Shown here: positions 8,101 through 15,894 of the stretch, piece by piece | Layout: every line of letters begins with the position of its first letter | Position numbering within the stretch: position 1 is the stretch's first letter | Source: Dyella_D sp052115385 | GTDB taxonomy: Bacteria; Pseudomonadota; Gammaproteobacteria; Xanthomonadales; Rhodanobacteraceae | Direction: 5' to 3' | Assembly (NCBI RefSeq): GCF_052115385.1 | Contig: NZ_JBFRGP010000003.1 | Coordinates: 1 to 64,000 of the forward strand | Length of the DNA stretch: 64,000 nt | The notes under the pieces: generated by a model | The model's input: the letters and a program-made list of their open reading frames with translations, nothing else | Told to the model about the DNA's origin: nothing | Databases searched by the model: none | Translations under genes and position numbers: made by a program

Positions 8101-8315
8101 TCGACCGCGCTCTGGTCCTTGGCGCGGGCGCGCACGCGGCTCACCAGGTCGGCGGCCAGGTCGATCACCTTTTCGCGCTCGGTGGGCGGCAGGCTGGCCT
8201 GCACCAGCAGGTCGTTGACCGCTTCGGTCTCGTCGCGCAGCCAGGCGGCGGTGATGCGCGCGCGGGCCGGTTCGGCGCCGGTGGGGAGTTCGGGGCTGAG
8301 GATGGGCTGGGTCAC
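5127..8315 (-). CDS. putA: Bifunctional proline dehydrogenase / P5C dehydrogenase PutA
   Basis: A 1062-residue PutA that oxidises proline to pyrroline-5-carboxylate with FAD and then the semialdehyde to glutamate with NAD+. The proline dehydrogenase barrel occupies roughly residues 60-500 (RRWYVRLVKGAYWDAEVKRA is characteristic). The aldehyde dehydrogenase domain follows, with ISPWNFPLAIF, the conserved Glu816 (LIAETGGQNA) and catalytic Cys850 (AGQRCSA). It is a short PutA without the DNA-binding ribbon-helix-helix domain. A GTG at 8315 gives the N-terminus expected for relatives (MTQPILSPELPTG); an ATG at 8384 with a GAGGG site is an alternative adding 23 residues. The linker around residues 526-545 has an unusual AT-rich insertion (see 6686-6735). 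It stands alone, convergent with the gene at 4130. Confidence 0.95.
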   Translation of the reverse strand: MTQPILSPELPTGAEPARARITAAWLRDETEAVNDLLVQASLPPTEREKVIDLAADLVSRVRARAKDQSAVESFMRQYDLSSEEGVLLMCVAEALLRIPDKVTADKLIRDKLGDANWKKHLGQSESLFVNASTWGLMLTGKLVNLAEDTRHDFAGALRRLVGRAGEPAIRLAVRQAMRVMGHQFVMGRTINEALDRCAQKEYAVYRYSYDMLGESALTSETAERYQQDYRNAIAAIGARGPFANHTDAPSISVKLSALHPRYEVAKRELARRELSAKLLELSQLAMKYGIALSVDAEEADRLELSLDILGEVFAHPSLAGWNGLGIVVQAYAKRTPFVIDWLIETARGSGRRWYVRLVKGAYWDAEVKRAQENGLPGYPVYTRKPNTDVSYLACARKLFDAGVELIYPQFATHNAHSIASIHHLSKGRPYEYQRLHGMGTDLYAEVIGAQNLNVPCRVYAPVGTHEDLLPYLVRRLLENGANTSFVNRVVDESLPVRELVADPCETVRSFASIPHPRIPLPVNLYGENSALAQNSNHVFRKNSMGVNFSNDNELKALAETVNAKSGPWTAAPLVPGANSAGATVQVTNPADRRQVVGSYVSADSATVEQALANAVAAQYGWDRLPAASRAAILEHAADQLEARRGEFIALCVREAGKGLPDAIAEIREAADFLRYYATMARRYFGQPEQLPGPTGESNQLFLNGRGVFVCISPWNFPLAIFLGQVAAALAAGNSVIAKPAEQTSLIGHAAVQLLHEAGVPADVLQYLPGDGATVGAALTRDPRVAGVAFTGSTETAWAINRALAARNAPIAALIAETGGQNAMIADSSALPEQIVKDAISSAFQSAGQRCSAARVLFVQEDIADKVCAMLAGAMAELKVGDPAQLSTDVGPVIDEDAKKILVDHAARMDQEAKKIGEVVLDAATTGNGTFFAPRAYEIPGLATLTREIFGPVLHVIRWKGSELDKVVEQINATGYGLTLGIHSRIDDTVEFIQSRARVGNCYVNRNQIGAVVGVQPFGGEGLSGTGPKAGGPHYLFRFAGERTLTINTTAAGGNASLLTIGE
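6686..6735 (-). other. AT-rich palindromic stretch and possible internal start inside putA
   Basis: Within putA at the junction of the two enzyme domains, a perfect inverted repeat (arms GAATTCTGCGC and GCGCAGAATTC, 6712-6735, two-base centre) is followed by AT-rich sequence and a third GAATTC. On the coding strand a Shine-Dalgarno-like AGGAAG then precedes an in-frame ATG at 6686 by about seven bases; that ATG opens the aldehyde dehydrogenase part. The reading frame stays open throughout. The stretch adds about a dozen residues between the LYG and RKNS motifs, compared with my recollection of related PutA proteins. Confidence 0.55.
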
Positions 8316-8412
8316 GGGATGTCGATGGCCGGGGAAGCGCAAGGGAATTCTGTGATTGTACGTGTTGAGGGGGAACGGACGCATCCGTATGCCCTCGGGA
8401 TTCAAGGTGGAG

Positions 8413-8534
8413 TCCTTCTCCCGCTGGGAGAAGGTGGCGGCAGCCGGATGAGGGTACGGCCGGAGTCGTGCACATCATTCTTGCGCTCCGCCCGAACCCT
8501 CACCCCAACCCCTCTCCCGATGGGAGAGGGGCTT
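8413..8534. repeat. Palindromic element, family B, copy 1
   Basis: The element is bounded by two hairpins, CCTTCTCCCGCTGGGAGAAGG at one end and CCCCTCTCCCGATGGGAGAGGGG-type sequence at the other, with GATGAGGGTACGG and a partial inverted copy (CCGAACCCTCACCCC) inside. A related copy in opposite orientation lies at 22041-22154. It occupies most of the gap between putA and the oxidase promoter. Confidence 0.8.
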
Positions 8535-8584
8535 CATTTCGGCGCACCGCATCCCGAAGCCCACGTCAAGCCCCTGCGTCATTC

Positions 8585-8613
8585 TTGCCCGTGCGGACGC
8601 CGCGGCCTATGAT
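8585..8613 (+). promoter_or_regulatory. Sigma70-like promoter of the cytochrome oxidase operon
   Basis: TTGCCC (8585-8590), a 17-base spacer and TATGAT (8608-8613) match the sigma70 consensus well. The expected transcript start near 8620 gives a leader of about 20 bases before the DUF2244 gene. No operator is visible. The rest of the gap 8316-8642 holds only the family B element. Confidence 0.6.
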
Positions 8614-8642
8614 TCGCGGGTTCCAGGCACGCCGGTTACTCC

Positions 8643-9128
8643 ATGATCGTGCTTCGACCAGCTGTCGCCGGCCTGCCGTGCGCGACGATTTGGCTCAAGC
8701 CTAATCGCGCCCTCAGCCGGCGTGATCTGCGTCGATGGATGGGGGTACTGGCGGCTTTGGCGCTGACGACGGCCGGACTGGGCGCGTGGCAGGGCAATGT
8801 ATTCGCTCCGCTGTTCGCGCTGGTCGAGTCCTCCGCGGTGGTTCTCGCCCTGGGCGTGGCCTGGCGGGCCGGCGACCGCAGCGAGCGCATCACCCTCGAC
8901 GCCACGTCGCTGGAGGTGCAATCCCTGCCAGGCCGGCGCAGTGCGCGCTTCCAGTCCTACTGGGTGCGCGTGCGGCTGGGGCAAGGTGCGGGACGCCATC
9001 GTCTGCTGCTGACGTCGCATGGGCGCGAGTTGGAGATCGGGGCGTTTCTCGCCGACGAGGAACGTGTCGAGCTGTCGAGGAAACTCATGGTGCTGCTGGC
9101 GGACCTTCATCCGCAGCCGCGCAGGTAG
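8643..9128 (+). CDS. DUF2244 membrane protein, first gene of the oxidase operon
   Basis: A 161-residue protein with two transmembrane segments near residues 30-75 followed by a soluble part. The length, the early LKPNRALSRRDLR segment and the two-helix hairpin fit DUF2244, a family regularly found directly upstream of cytochrome c oxidase subunit II genes. The function is not established; an assembly role is inferred from the constant neighbourhood. The ATG at 8643 lies about 23 bases after the predicted transcript start. coxB follows 20 bases after its stop. Confidence 0.8.
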   Translation: MIVLRPAVAGLPCATIWLKPNRALSRRDLRRWMGVLAALALTTAGLGAWQGNVFAPLFALVESSAVVLALGVAWRAGDRSERITLDATSLEVQSLPGRRSARFQSYWVRVRLGQGAGRHRLLLTSHGRELEIGAFLADEERVELSRKLMVLLADLHPQPRR

Positions 9129-9148
9129 GTTCAACAAGGGTGCAAGAC

Positions 9149-10093
9149 ATGACATCTGGCGGCATCAGGATCAAGGCATGGGTGGCAACGATCTGCGCGC
9201 TGTTTGCTGGCGCGGCGTGGTCCAACCCGGAACCCGGTCAGCTGAACATGACGCGCGGCGTGACCGAATGGTCGTCCGAGCCGTACTTCCTCAATAACGT
9301 CGCCCTGGGTGTCTGCGTCGTCATCGGCATCGTGGTGTTCGGCGCGATGTTCGTGGCGATGTTCCGCTTCCGCAAATCGCGCGGCGCGGTGGCCGAGAAG
9401 TGGTCGCACAACACCACCCTCGAGATCATCTGGACCACCATCCCGGTGATCATCCTGATCGTGCTGGCCTACCTGGCCACCGGCGGCCTGAAGACCTTCG
9501 CCGACACCACCGGCTCGCAGATGACGGTGAAGATCACCGGCTTCCAGTGGAAGTGGCGCTACGACTACGTGGAATACCAGGGCAAGCCGGTCGACAAGGT
9601 CGGCTTCATCTCCAAGCTGGACCGCGAGAGCGACGAGACCCGCCAGCTGAAGTCCGGCCTGGACCCGAACGCGGTCAAGGTGGACGGCTACAACACCTAT
9701 CTGATCAATGTCGACGAGCCGCTGGTGGTGCCGGTCGGCACCAAGATCCGCTTCGTGATCACCGCCGGCGACGTCATCCACTCCTGGTGGGTGCCGGCGC
9801 TGGGCTGGAAGATCGACGCCATCCCCGGCATCGTCAACGCGGCCTGGACCAACATCAAGGAACCGGGCGTGTACCGCGGCCAGTGCGCCGAGCTGTGCGG
9901 CCAGGACCACGGCTTCATGCCGATCGTGGTGAAGGCGGTGCCCAAGGCCGAGTTCGAGCAGTGGCTGGCGCAGAAGCAGCAGGCGGCCCAGCCGCCGGCG
10001 CCCGCGCAGCCGGCTGCTCCGGCTCCGGCCGCCAGCGCCGCCGCGCCGAAGACCGCGCAGGCCGCCGCTCCGGCGACCAGCCACCAGGGTTGA
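9149..10093 (+). CDS. coxB: Cytochrome c oxidase subunit II
   Basis: A 314-residue subunit II that takes electrons from cytochrome c at the binuclear CuA centre in the periplasm. It shows a signal peptide, two transmembrane helices (about residues 48-75 and 90-112) and the cupredoxin domain with the CuA ligands in GQCAELCGQDHGFM (Cys246 and Cys250). There is no fused cytochrome c domain; instead the C-terminus is an Ala/Pro tail of about 40 residues. The ATG at 9149 is preceded by AAGGG and starts a good signal peptide; longer in-frame extensions overlap the DUF2244 gene and are not credible. It is in one operon with DUF2244, ctaD, a small assembly protein and coxC. Confidence 0.97.
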   Translation: MTSGGIRIKAWVATICALFAGAAWSNPEPGQLNMTRGVTEWSSEPYFLNNVALGVCVVIGIVVFGAMFVAMFRFRKSRGAVAEKWSHNTTLEIIWTTIPVIILIVLAYLATGGLKTFADTTGSQMTVKITGFQWKWRYDYVEYQGKPVDKVGFISKLDRESDETRQLKSGLDPNAVKVDGYNTYLINVDEPLVVPVGTKIRFVITAGDVIHSWWVPALGWKIDAIPGIVNAAWTNIKEPGVYRGQCAELCGQDHGFMPIVVKAVPKAEFEQWLAQKQQAAQPPAPAQPAAPAPAASAAAPKTAQAAAPATSHQG

Positions 10094-10147
10094 TCCTTCG
10101 GCCACACGCCGTCCCACAGCATTCCGTTTAGGTAGAGGTGCAAGGCC

Positions 10148-11764
10148 ATGGCCCACGCAGCCACCCACGATCACCATGACGACCATCACGGCGCGCCGAA
10201 GAATTTCTTCGTGCGCTGGTGCATGTCCACCAACCACAAGGACATCGGTACCCTGTACCTGGTGTTCTCGCTGCTGATGTTCTTCATCGGCGGCAGCTTC
10301 GCGATGGTGATCCGCGCCGAGCTGTTCAAGCCCGGCATGCAGCTGGTGCAGCCGTACTTCTTCAATGAAATGACCACGATGCATGCGCTGGTCATGATCT
10401 TCGGCGCGGTGATGCCGGCCTTCGTGGGCCTGGGCAACTGGATGATCCCGCTGATGATCGGTGCGCCGGACATGGCGTTGCCGCGCATGAACAACCTGTC
10501 GTTCTGGATCCTGCCGTTCGCCTTCGCGCTGCTGCTGTCCACGCTGTTCATGGCGGGCGGTGGCCCGGCCGGCGGCTGGACCATGTACCCGCCGCTGTCG
10601 CTGCAGACCGACTCGCTGGCCTACGTGGTGTTCGCGGTCCACCTGATGGGCATCAGCTCGATCATGGGCGCGATCAACATCATCGCGACCATCCTCAACA
10701 TGCGCGCCCCGGGCATGGACCTGCTGAAAATGCCGGTGTTCGTGTGGAGCTGGCTGATCACGGCGTTCCTGCTGATCGCGGTGATGCCGGTGCTGGCGGG
10801 TGCGGTGACCATGCTGCTCACCGACAAGTACTTCGGCACCAGCTTCTTCAATGCGGCCGGCGGCGGCGACCCGGTGCTGTTCCAGCACATCTTCTGGTTC
10901 TTCGGGCACCCCGAGGTGTACATCATGATCCTGCCGGCGTTCGGGATCATCTCGGAGATCGTGCCGACCTTCTCGCGCAAGCCGATCTTCGGCTACAAGG
11001 CGATGGTGTTCGCGATCGCCTCGATCGCCTTCCTGTCGTTCATCGTGTGGGCCCACCACATGTTCGCGGTCGGCCTGCCGCTGGGCGCCGAGATCTTCTT
11101 CATGTACGCGACGATGCTGATCGCGGTGCCGACCGGCGTGAAGGTGTTCAACTGGGTCAGCACCATGTGGGGCGGCTCGATGACCTTCGAGACCCCGATG
11201 CTGTTCGCGATCGCCTTCGTGATCCTGTTCACCATCGGCGGCTTCTCCGGCCTGATGCTGGCGCTGGTGCCGGCGGACTTCCAGTACCACGACTCCTACT
11301 TCGTGGTGGCCCACTTCCACTATGTGCTGGTGACCGGCGCGATCTTCGCGATCATCGCGGCCGCGTACTACTGGCTGCCGAAGTGGACCGGCCACATGTA
11401 CAGCGAGTTCTGGGGCAAGGTGCATTTCTGGAACAGCGTGATCTGGGTGAACGTGCTGTTCTTCCCGCAGCACTTCCTGGGCCTGGCCGGCATGCCGCGC
11501 CGTATCCCGGACTACAACGTCGCGTTCGCCAACTTCAACATGATCAGCTCGATCGGCGGTTTCCTGTTCGGCGCCTCGCAGCTGATCTTCCTGGGCGTGA
11601 TCGCGCATGCGGTGTGGTTCTCGAAGAAGAAGGCCACCGACCGCGTGTGGGAAGGCGCCAAGGGCCTGGAATGGACGCTGCCGTCGCCGGCGCCGTACCA
11701 CACCTTCGAGTTGCCGCCGGTGATCCACGACGACGAGCTCGCCCACGGGCACGTCGAAGACTGA
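10148..11764 (+). CDS. ctaD: Cytochrome c oxidase subunit I (aa3-type)
   Basis: A 538-residue haem-copper oxidase subunit I with about twelve transmembrane helices, the catalytic core that reduces O2 and pumps protons. It shows the haem a ligand segment MTTMHALVMIFG, the CuB His/Tyr motif GHPEVY (His254, Glu256, Tyr258), the HH pair in WAHHMFAVG and HFHYVLVTG with the two C-terminal haem ligands. The Glu in GHPEVY marks a type A (mitochondrial-like) proton channel. The N-terminus is His-rich (HDHHDDHHG). It lies 54 bases after coxB and is followed by a 45-residue protein and coxC. Confidence 0.98.
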   Translation: MAHAATHDHHDDHHGAPKNFFVRWCMSTNHKDIGTLYLVFSLLMFFIGGSFAMVIRAELFKPGMQLVQPYFFNEMTTMHALVMIFGAVMPAFVGLGNWMIPLMIGAPDMALPRMNNLSFWILPFAFALLLSTLFMAGGGPAGGWTMYPPLSLQTDSLAYVVFAVHLMGISSIMGAINIIATILNMRAPGMDLLKMPVFVWSWLITAFLLIAVMPVLAGAVTMLLTDKYFGTSFFNAAGGGDPVLFQHIFWFFGHPEVYIMILPAFGIISEIVPTFSRKPIFGYKAMVFAIASIAFLSFIVWAHHMFAVGLPLGAEIFFMYATMLIAVPTGVKVFNWVSTMWGGSMTFETPMLFAIAFVILFTIGGFSGLMLALVPADFQYHDSYFVVAHFHYVLVTGAIFAIIAAAYYWLPKWTGHMYSEFWGKVHFWNSVIWVNVLFFPQHFLGLAGMPRRIPDYNVAFANFNMISSIGGFLFGASQLIFLGVIAHAVWFSKKKATDRVWEGAKGLEWTLPSPAPYHTFELPPVIHDDELAHGHVED

Positions 11765-11816
11765 AGATGAAAGGTGCTTGCCGCCGCGAGGCGGCAGGCG
11801 CCGGTAGCGCTTACCA

Positions 11817-11954
11817 GTGAACCAGCAGCAGACAGACATCGAGCAGGCAGGGGCGCGCCGCAAGCGCGCCAGGCGCACCGCCCTGGTGGTGGCGACGATC
11901 GCGGTGGCGGTCTTCGTGTTCTCGATCCTGCAGATGCTGTGGATCTCGAAGTAG
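11817..11954 (+). CDS. Small cytochrome oxidase assembly protein (45 residues)
   Basis: A 45-residue single-pass membrane protein starting with GTG. A basic segment (ARRKRARR) is followed by one hydrophobic helix (about residues 21-41) and ends ISK. Size, layout and place between ctaD and coxC match the small assembly proteins that in many proteobacteria sit next to cox11. Here cox11 itself is absent. The Shine-Dalgarno sequence is weak. A 17-codon frame starting at 11767 overlaps its start and is probably chance. Confidence 0.65.
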   Translation: MNQQQTDIEQAGARRKRARRTALVVATIAVAVFVFSILQMLWISK

Positions 11955-12038
11955 GCGGCACGGTAAAGCAACACAGGTTTCGCAACCCCGCGCATTCCGG
12001 CGGGTGGAAGTAACAAAGAAATCCACGGGAAACTCACC

Positions 12039-12926
12039 ATGGGTCAGCAGCAAGGCGCTTATTTCGTACCCTCCAAGAGCTCGTGGCCGATCGTGGCCGC
12101 AGTCGTCATGTTCGTCACCGTGCTCGGTGCCGCGCATTGGCTGAACGCGCAGCCCGGTGAGGCCAGCTTCGGCAAGACGCTGCTGACGATCGGTTTCGTC
12201 GGCATCCTGGCCATGTTCTTCGGCTGGTTCCGCTCGGTGATCCGCGAGTCGCTGGCGGGCAACTACAACGCCCAGGTGGACACCTCGTTCCGCATGGGCA
12301 TGATGTGGTTCATCTTCTCCGAGGTGATGTTCTTCGGCGCCTTCTTCGGCGCGCTGTTCTATGCCCGCATGTTTTCGGTGCCGTGGCTGGGCGGCGATGG
12401 CCACGGCGTGCTGACCCACCAGTTCCTGTGGGGCGACTATGCAGCCGCATGGGGCGCCAACGGCGGCGGCGGTCCGGCCCGCATCGGCGGCGACTTCCAG
12501 ACCGTGGCGGCGTGGGGCCTGCCGCTGCTGAATACGCTGATCCTGCTGACCTCCAGCGTCACCGTCACCATCGCGCACCATGCGTTGAAGGCCGGCCATC
12601 GCGGCAAGCTGCTGGTGTTCCTGGCCTTCACCGTGCTGCTGGGTGCGACCTTCCTGTACTTCCAGGCGCACGAGTACATCGAGGCCTACAAGGAGCTCAA
12701 CCTGACGCTGCAGAGCGGCGTGTACGGCTCCACCTTCTTCATGCTCACCGGCTTCCACGGCATGCACGTGACGCTGGGCACGATCATGCTGGCGGTGATC
12801 TGGTTCCGCTGCGCCAAGGGCCACTTCAGCAAGGACCACCACTTCGCTTTCGAAGCCGTGGCCTGGTACTGGCACTTCGTGGACGTGGTGTGGCTGGGGC
12901 TGTTCATGTTCGTCTACATCCTCTGA
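12039..12926 (+). CDS. coxC: Cytochrome c oxidase subunit III
   Basis: A 295-residue subunit III with seven transmembrane helices, which stabilises subunit I during turnover. Family hallmarks include WFIFSEVMFFGAFFGALF, the insertion after helix 4, TGFHGMHVTLGTI and the C-terminal WYWHFVDVVWLGLF with the conserved WHFVD. It starts at ATG 12039 about 85 bases after the small assembly gene and is the last gene of the unit: an intrinsic terminator follows at 12963-12990. Confidence 0.97.
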   Translation: MGQQQGAYFVPSKSSWPIVAAVVMFVTVLGAAHWLNAQPGEASFGKTLLTIGFVGILAMFFGWFRSVIRESLAGNYNAQVDTSFRMGMMWFIFSEVMFFGAFFGALFYARMFSVPWLGGDGHGVLTHQFLWGDYAAAWGANGGGGPARIGGDFQTVAAWGLPLLNTLILLTSSVTVTIAHHALKAGHRGKLLVFLAFTVLLGATFLYFQAHEYIEAYKELNLTLQSGVYGSTFFMLTGFHGMHVTLGTIMLAVIWFRCAKGHFSKDHHFAFEAVAWYWHFVDVVWLGLFMFVYIL

Positions 12927-12962
12927 TACCCAGGTCTCTGAGGCGCTCGCCGCCCGGAAACG

Positions 12963-12990
12963 AAAAAGCCCGCCGGAAGGCGGGCTTTTT
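12963..12990 (+). terminator. Intrinsic terminator after coxC
   Basis: A perfect hairpin with arms AAAAAGCCCGCC and GGCGGGCTTTTT around GGAA, followed by CTTT. The A and T runs make it work in either direction, but the convergent DUF2909 gene ends 118 bases away. Confidence 0.9.
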
Positions 12991-13107
12991 CTTTGGCTGG
13001 CTGGCGTCAGGTCTGGCCCGGCCGGTTCTACACAAGATGGGGGCGGACCGGAATGTCGCGGGAAGCGGCGCGTTTCCCGGCGGACCGCTACAATTGCTCC
13101 TTTAAAA

Positions 13108-13323
13108 TCAGCGACCCACGCCGTGCGGATGCAGCCAGCCCATCCAGATGCCCAGCACGACCATCAGGATGAGCAGCACCGAGAGCCCGATGCGGCGCGT
13201 CAACGCCCACACCGTGCGCTTGCTGCCGTCCTTGTCGGTCATCATGAAATACAGCGCCTGGCCGAGGTTGAACAGCACCACCAGCAGCAGGATCACCAGC
13301 GCATATTTGTAGACGGTTTCCAC
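13108..13323 (-). CDS. Twin transmembrane protein, DUF2909 family
   Basis: A 71-residue protein made of two transmembrane helices (about residues 5-27 and 44-64) joined by a charged loop with TDKDGSKRTVWALTRRIG. This arrangement fits DUF2909, a family often encoded in the opposite direction between coxC and surf1. The GTG at 13323 gives the expected length; there is no strong ribosome binding site. The function is unknown; an oxidase assembly role is inferred only from position. It is divergent from surf1, with 59 bases between them. Confidence 0.8.
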   Translation of the reverse strand: METVYKYALVILLLVVLFNLGQALYFMMTDKDGSKRTVWALTRRIGLSVLLILMVVLGIWMGWLHPHGVGR

Positions 13324-13382
13324 GTGATTGGCCCGAAGGACGATGACATCCGCAGTATAGCCTCGCCCCGCGGCGGCTCCGT

Positions 13383-14123
13383 ATGAGCCTGCTGCGGCGT
13401 CCGCGTTGGTGGGCCGTGCTGCTGACCGTGGCCGGAGTGCTGCTTTTCCTGCGCCTGGGCGAATGGCAGCTGCATCGCGCCGACGAGAAGGAAGCACTTC
13501 TGCGGCGCTATGCCGCAGCGGCGCAGCAGCCTGTGCGCGAATTTGCCGCGGTGGCCGCAACGCCGCCCGCCGACGCGTTTCCGCGCGTGCACCTGCGCGG
13601 CGAATACCTGCCGGGCCGCGAGTACCTGCTGGACAACCCCAAGCACGACCAGCGCGGCGGCGTGGAGGTGTATGCGCCATTCCGCCCGCAAGGAAAGGAC
13701 GAGCTGCTGCTGGTGGACCTGGGCTTCCTGCCCGGCAACGGCACCGACCAGGCGCCGCAGCTGCCGCCCTTGCCCAACGGCGCGGTCGAACTGAGCGGTT
13801 TCTATCAGCCCCCGCCCGGCGTGGGTTTCGAGATGGGCGGCGATGCGCTGGCGCAGCAGCAGGCCTGGCCGAAGACCACCATTTATCTGGACCTGGGCCA
13901 GGTCGCGCAGGACCTGCGCGCCACCGTCTATCCGCGCGTGCTCGCGCTGGAAACGGAGCCGGCCTCGATCTACGTGCGCGAGCACACGCCCGACTTCAGC
14001 GCGATGCCGCCGGCGCGTCATCGCGCCTATGCCTTCCAGTGGTTCACCTTCGCCGTGGTGGCGGTGGTGATGTTCCTGTTCCTGCACCGCAAGCGCAAAG
14101 CCAAACAAGGGGACTTGCGATGA
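13383..14123 (+). CDS. SURF1-family cytochrome oxidase assembly protein
   Basis: A 246-residue membrane protein with the SURF1 layout: an N-terminal transmembrane helix (residues about 9-25) with the family motif RLGEWQLHRADEKEALL, a large periplasmic domain containing LRGEYLPGREYLLDNPKHD, and a C-terminal helix (about 215-236) ending in Arg/Lys. SURF1 helps place haem A into subunit I. Its stop overlaps the next start by four bases (ATGA), so the two are probably translated together. Confidence 0.95.
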   Translation: MSLLRRPRWWAVLLTVAGVLLFLRLGEWQLHRADEKEALLRRYAAAAQQPVREFAAVAATPPADAFPRVHLRGEYLPGREYLLDNPKHDQRGGVEVYAPFRPQGKDELLLVDLGFLPGNGTDQAPQLPPLPNGAVELSGFYQPPPGVGFEMGGDALAQQQAWPKTTIYLDLGQVAQDLRATVYPRVLALETEPASIYVREHTPDFSAMPPARHRAYAFQWFTFAVVAVVMFLFLHRKRKAKQGDLR

Positions 14124-14716
14124 ATCAAGCCGCACCGCCGCCGGCCCAGCGCGCCGGCCGTCTGAAACTCCTGCTGATCATGGCGATCTTCGCCGCGCCG
14201 ATCATCGCCGCGGGCCTGCTCACCGTCGGCGGCTACCAGCCCAGCGGCAAGGGCAATGGTTTGCCGATCACGCCGCAGCGCAACTTTGCCGAGGAAGCGC
14301 TGCGCGTGCAGTTGCCGGACGGCACGCCGTGGGCATGGCGCGCCGCGGAGCCGCAGCTCACCCTGGTGGCGCTGCCCGGCGCGGATTGCGCTGCCGCCTG
14401 TGTCGAAACGCTCAACAAGATCGCCGCCGCACGCATCACCTTGAACCGCAACGCGCCGCGCCTGCGCCTGCTGCTGCTTGCCGCGGCACCGGCGGTGGGC
14501 AAGGTGGAGCACGGCATCTGGCAGCCGGACGCCAACGCCGATTTCCGCTGGCAGCTGGGCAGCGATGTGGACGGCAAGCTGGCCGGATGGCGCGCCCCCA
14601 CGCCGGGCGCGGTCGCTGCGCTGCTGGTCGAATCCAACGGCACGGCGCTGGCGCACTATCCGGAAGGCTTCGATCCGACCGGCCTGCGCAAGGATCTGCA
14701 GAAGGTGATCCGCTGA
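14120..14716 (+). CDS. Sco-like thioredoxin-fold membrane protein with CxxxC
   Basis: A 198-residue protein with one N-terminal transmembrane helix (about residues 15-38) and a periplasmic domain resembling the thioredoxin fold. Cys90 and Cys94 form a CxxxC (GADCAAACVETL) at the place where Sco/SenC copper chaperones carry theirs, but I do not see the downstream conserved His of true Sco. It probably takes part in oxidase assembly, perhaps as a thiol reductant or copper carrier for CuA. It is overlapped by surf1 at its start, and its own stop shares one base with the ctaA start. Confidence 0.65.
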   Translation: MNQAAPPPAQRAGRLKLLLIMAIFAAPIIAAGLLTVGGYQPSGKGNGLPITPQRNFAEEALRVQLPDGTPWAWRAAEPQLTLVALPGADCAAACVETLNKIAAARITLNRNAPRLRLLLLAAAPAVGKVEHGIWQPDANADFRWQLGSDVDGKLAGWRAPTPGAVAALLVESNGTALAHYPEGFDPTGLRKDLQKVIR

Positions 14717-15876
14717 TGTCCTCGCGTTCCATCAAGCTTCTGCGCGGCCTGGCCTTGCTGGCCGCGGTGTTCGCCTTCGGCGTGGTGATGTTCGGCGCCT
14801 TCGTGCGGCTGTCCAACGCCGGCTTGTCTTGCCCGGACTGGCCGACCTGCTACGGCCAGGCCACCTGGCCGGAACACCAGCACGAGATCGCGCAGGCCAA
14901 CCAGGCCTTCCCCGATCGCCCCTACGAAACGCACAAGGCCTGGCGCGAGCAGGTGCATCGCTTCCTGGCCGGCACGCTCGGCCTGCTGGTGCTGGCGCTG
15001 GCGTTGATCGCGAGCTGGCGGCGGCCGTGGGCGCGCTATGCGGTGATCGTGTCGGCGATCCTCGCGGCGGTCGGCGTCACCATGTACATGCGCGGCGAGC
15101 ACAGCATTTCCTCGATCGTCTCGGCCTTCGCCATCGGCCTGCCGTTGCTCGCCGCGGCAGCGCTCGATCGGCCCGGCGCGTGGCGCATCAGCGTGCTCGC
15201 CTTTGGCGTGATCATCTTCCAGGCCATGCTGGGCATGTGGACGGTGACCCTGCTGCTCAAGCCCATCGTGGTGATGGGCCATCTGCTCGGCGGCATCGCC
15301 ACCTTCGCGCTGCTGGCGTATGCGGCGCTGCGTTTCGCCGGCGTCGGTGCGCGCGACAACAGCTACGGCGCACTGCGCCGGCTGGTGGTGCTGGGCATCG
15401 TGCTGCTGCTCGCGCAGATCGCGCTGGGCGGCTGGACGTCCGCCAACTACGCGGCGCTCGCCTGCGGCACGGATTTCCCCAAGTGCCTGGGCCAGTGGAC
15501 GCCGCCGACCGATTTCGAGCAGGGTTTCGTGCTGTGGCGCGGCGTCGGCGTCAACTACGAGGGCGGCGTGCTGGACATGGCCGCGCGCAGCGCGATCCAG
15601 CTCGCTCATCGTCTCGGCGCGCTGGTGGTGTTCTGCTACCTGGCCTGGCTGGCGCTGCGCGCCACCCGCCGCGGCCTGCGCGGGCACGGCCTGGCGATTG
15701 CGGTGGTGCTGGTGGCGCAGGTGCTGCTGGGCATCAGCAATGTGCATTTCGGCCTGCCGCTGCCGGTGGCCACGCTGCACAACGGCGTGGCGGCGCTGCT
15801 GCTGTTCGTGTTGCTGGCGACACTGGCGCGCACGCAGCGCCGGCATGACGATGGCCTCTTCCAGAGGCTGGGATGA
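14716..15876 (+). CDS. ctaA: Haem A synthase
   Basis: A 386-residue COX15/CtaA-type enzyme that oxidises the C8 methyl of haem O to give haem A in the membrane. About eight transmembrane helices form two four-helix halves. It shows the RLSNAGLSCPDWPTCYGQ segment at the first loop with its Cys pair, HKAWREQVHRFLAG with the haem-ligand His pair, and the second-half equivalent IQLAHRLGALVV and TLHNGVAALL. TGATG overlap with the upstream gene suggests coupling. ctaB, which makes its substrate, follows 18 bases later. Confidence 0.96.
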   Translation: MSSRSIKLLRGLALLAAVFAFGVVMFGAFVRLSNAGLSCPDWPTCYGQATWPEHQHEIAQANQAFPDRPYETHKAWREQVHRFLAGTLGLLVLALALIASWRRPWARYAVIVSAILAAVGVTMYMRGEHSISSIVSAFAIGLPLLAAAALDRPGAWRISVLAFGVIIFQAMLGMWTVTLLLKPIVVMGHLLGGIATFALLAYAALRFAGVGARDNSYGALRRLVVLGIVLLLAQIALGGWTSANYAALACGTDFPKCLGQWTPPTDFEQGFVLWRGVGVNYEGGVLDMAARSAIQLAHRLGALVVFCYLAWLALRATRRGLRGHGLAIAVVLVAQVLLGISNVHFGLPLPVATLHNGVAALLLFVLLATLARTQRRHDDGLFQRLG

Positions 15877-15894
15877 GCCGATGAGTCCGATCCT

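Noticed and set aside
11817..11954. The 45-residue gene as a truncated Cox11
   Set aside because: Its sequence lacks the Cox11 start pattern and Cys motif, and its length and layout fit the separate small assembly protein family better.
9131..12040. A 969-codon open frame on the minus strand opposite coxB and ctaD
   Set aside because: The sense strand encodes two unmistakable oxidase subunits. The antisense translation is His/Arg/Asp-rich with no motif.
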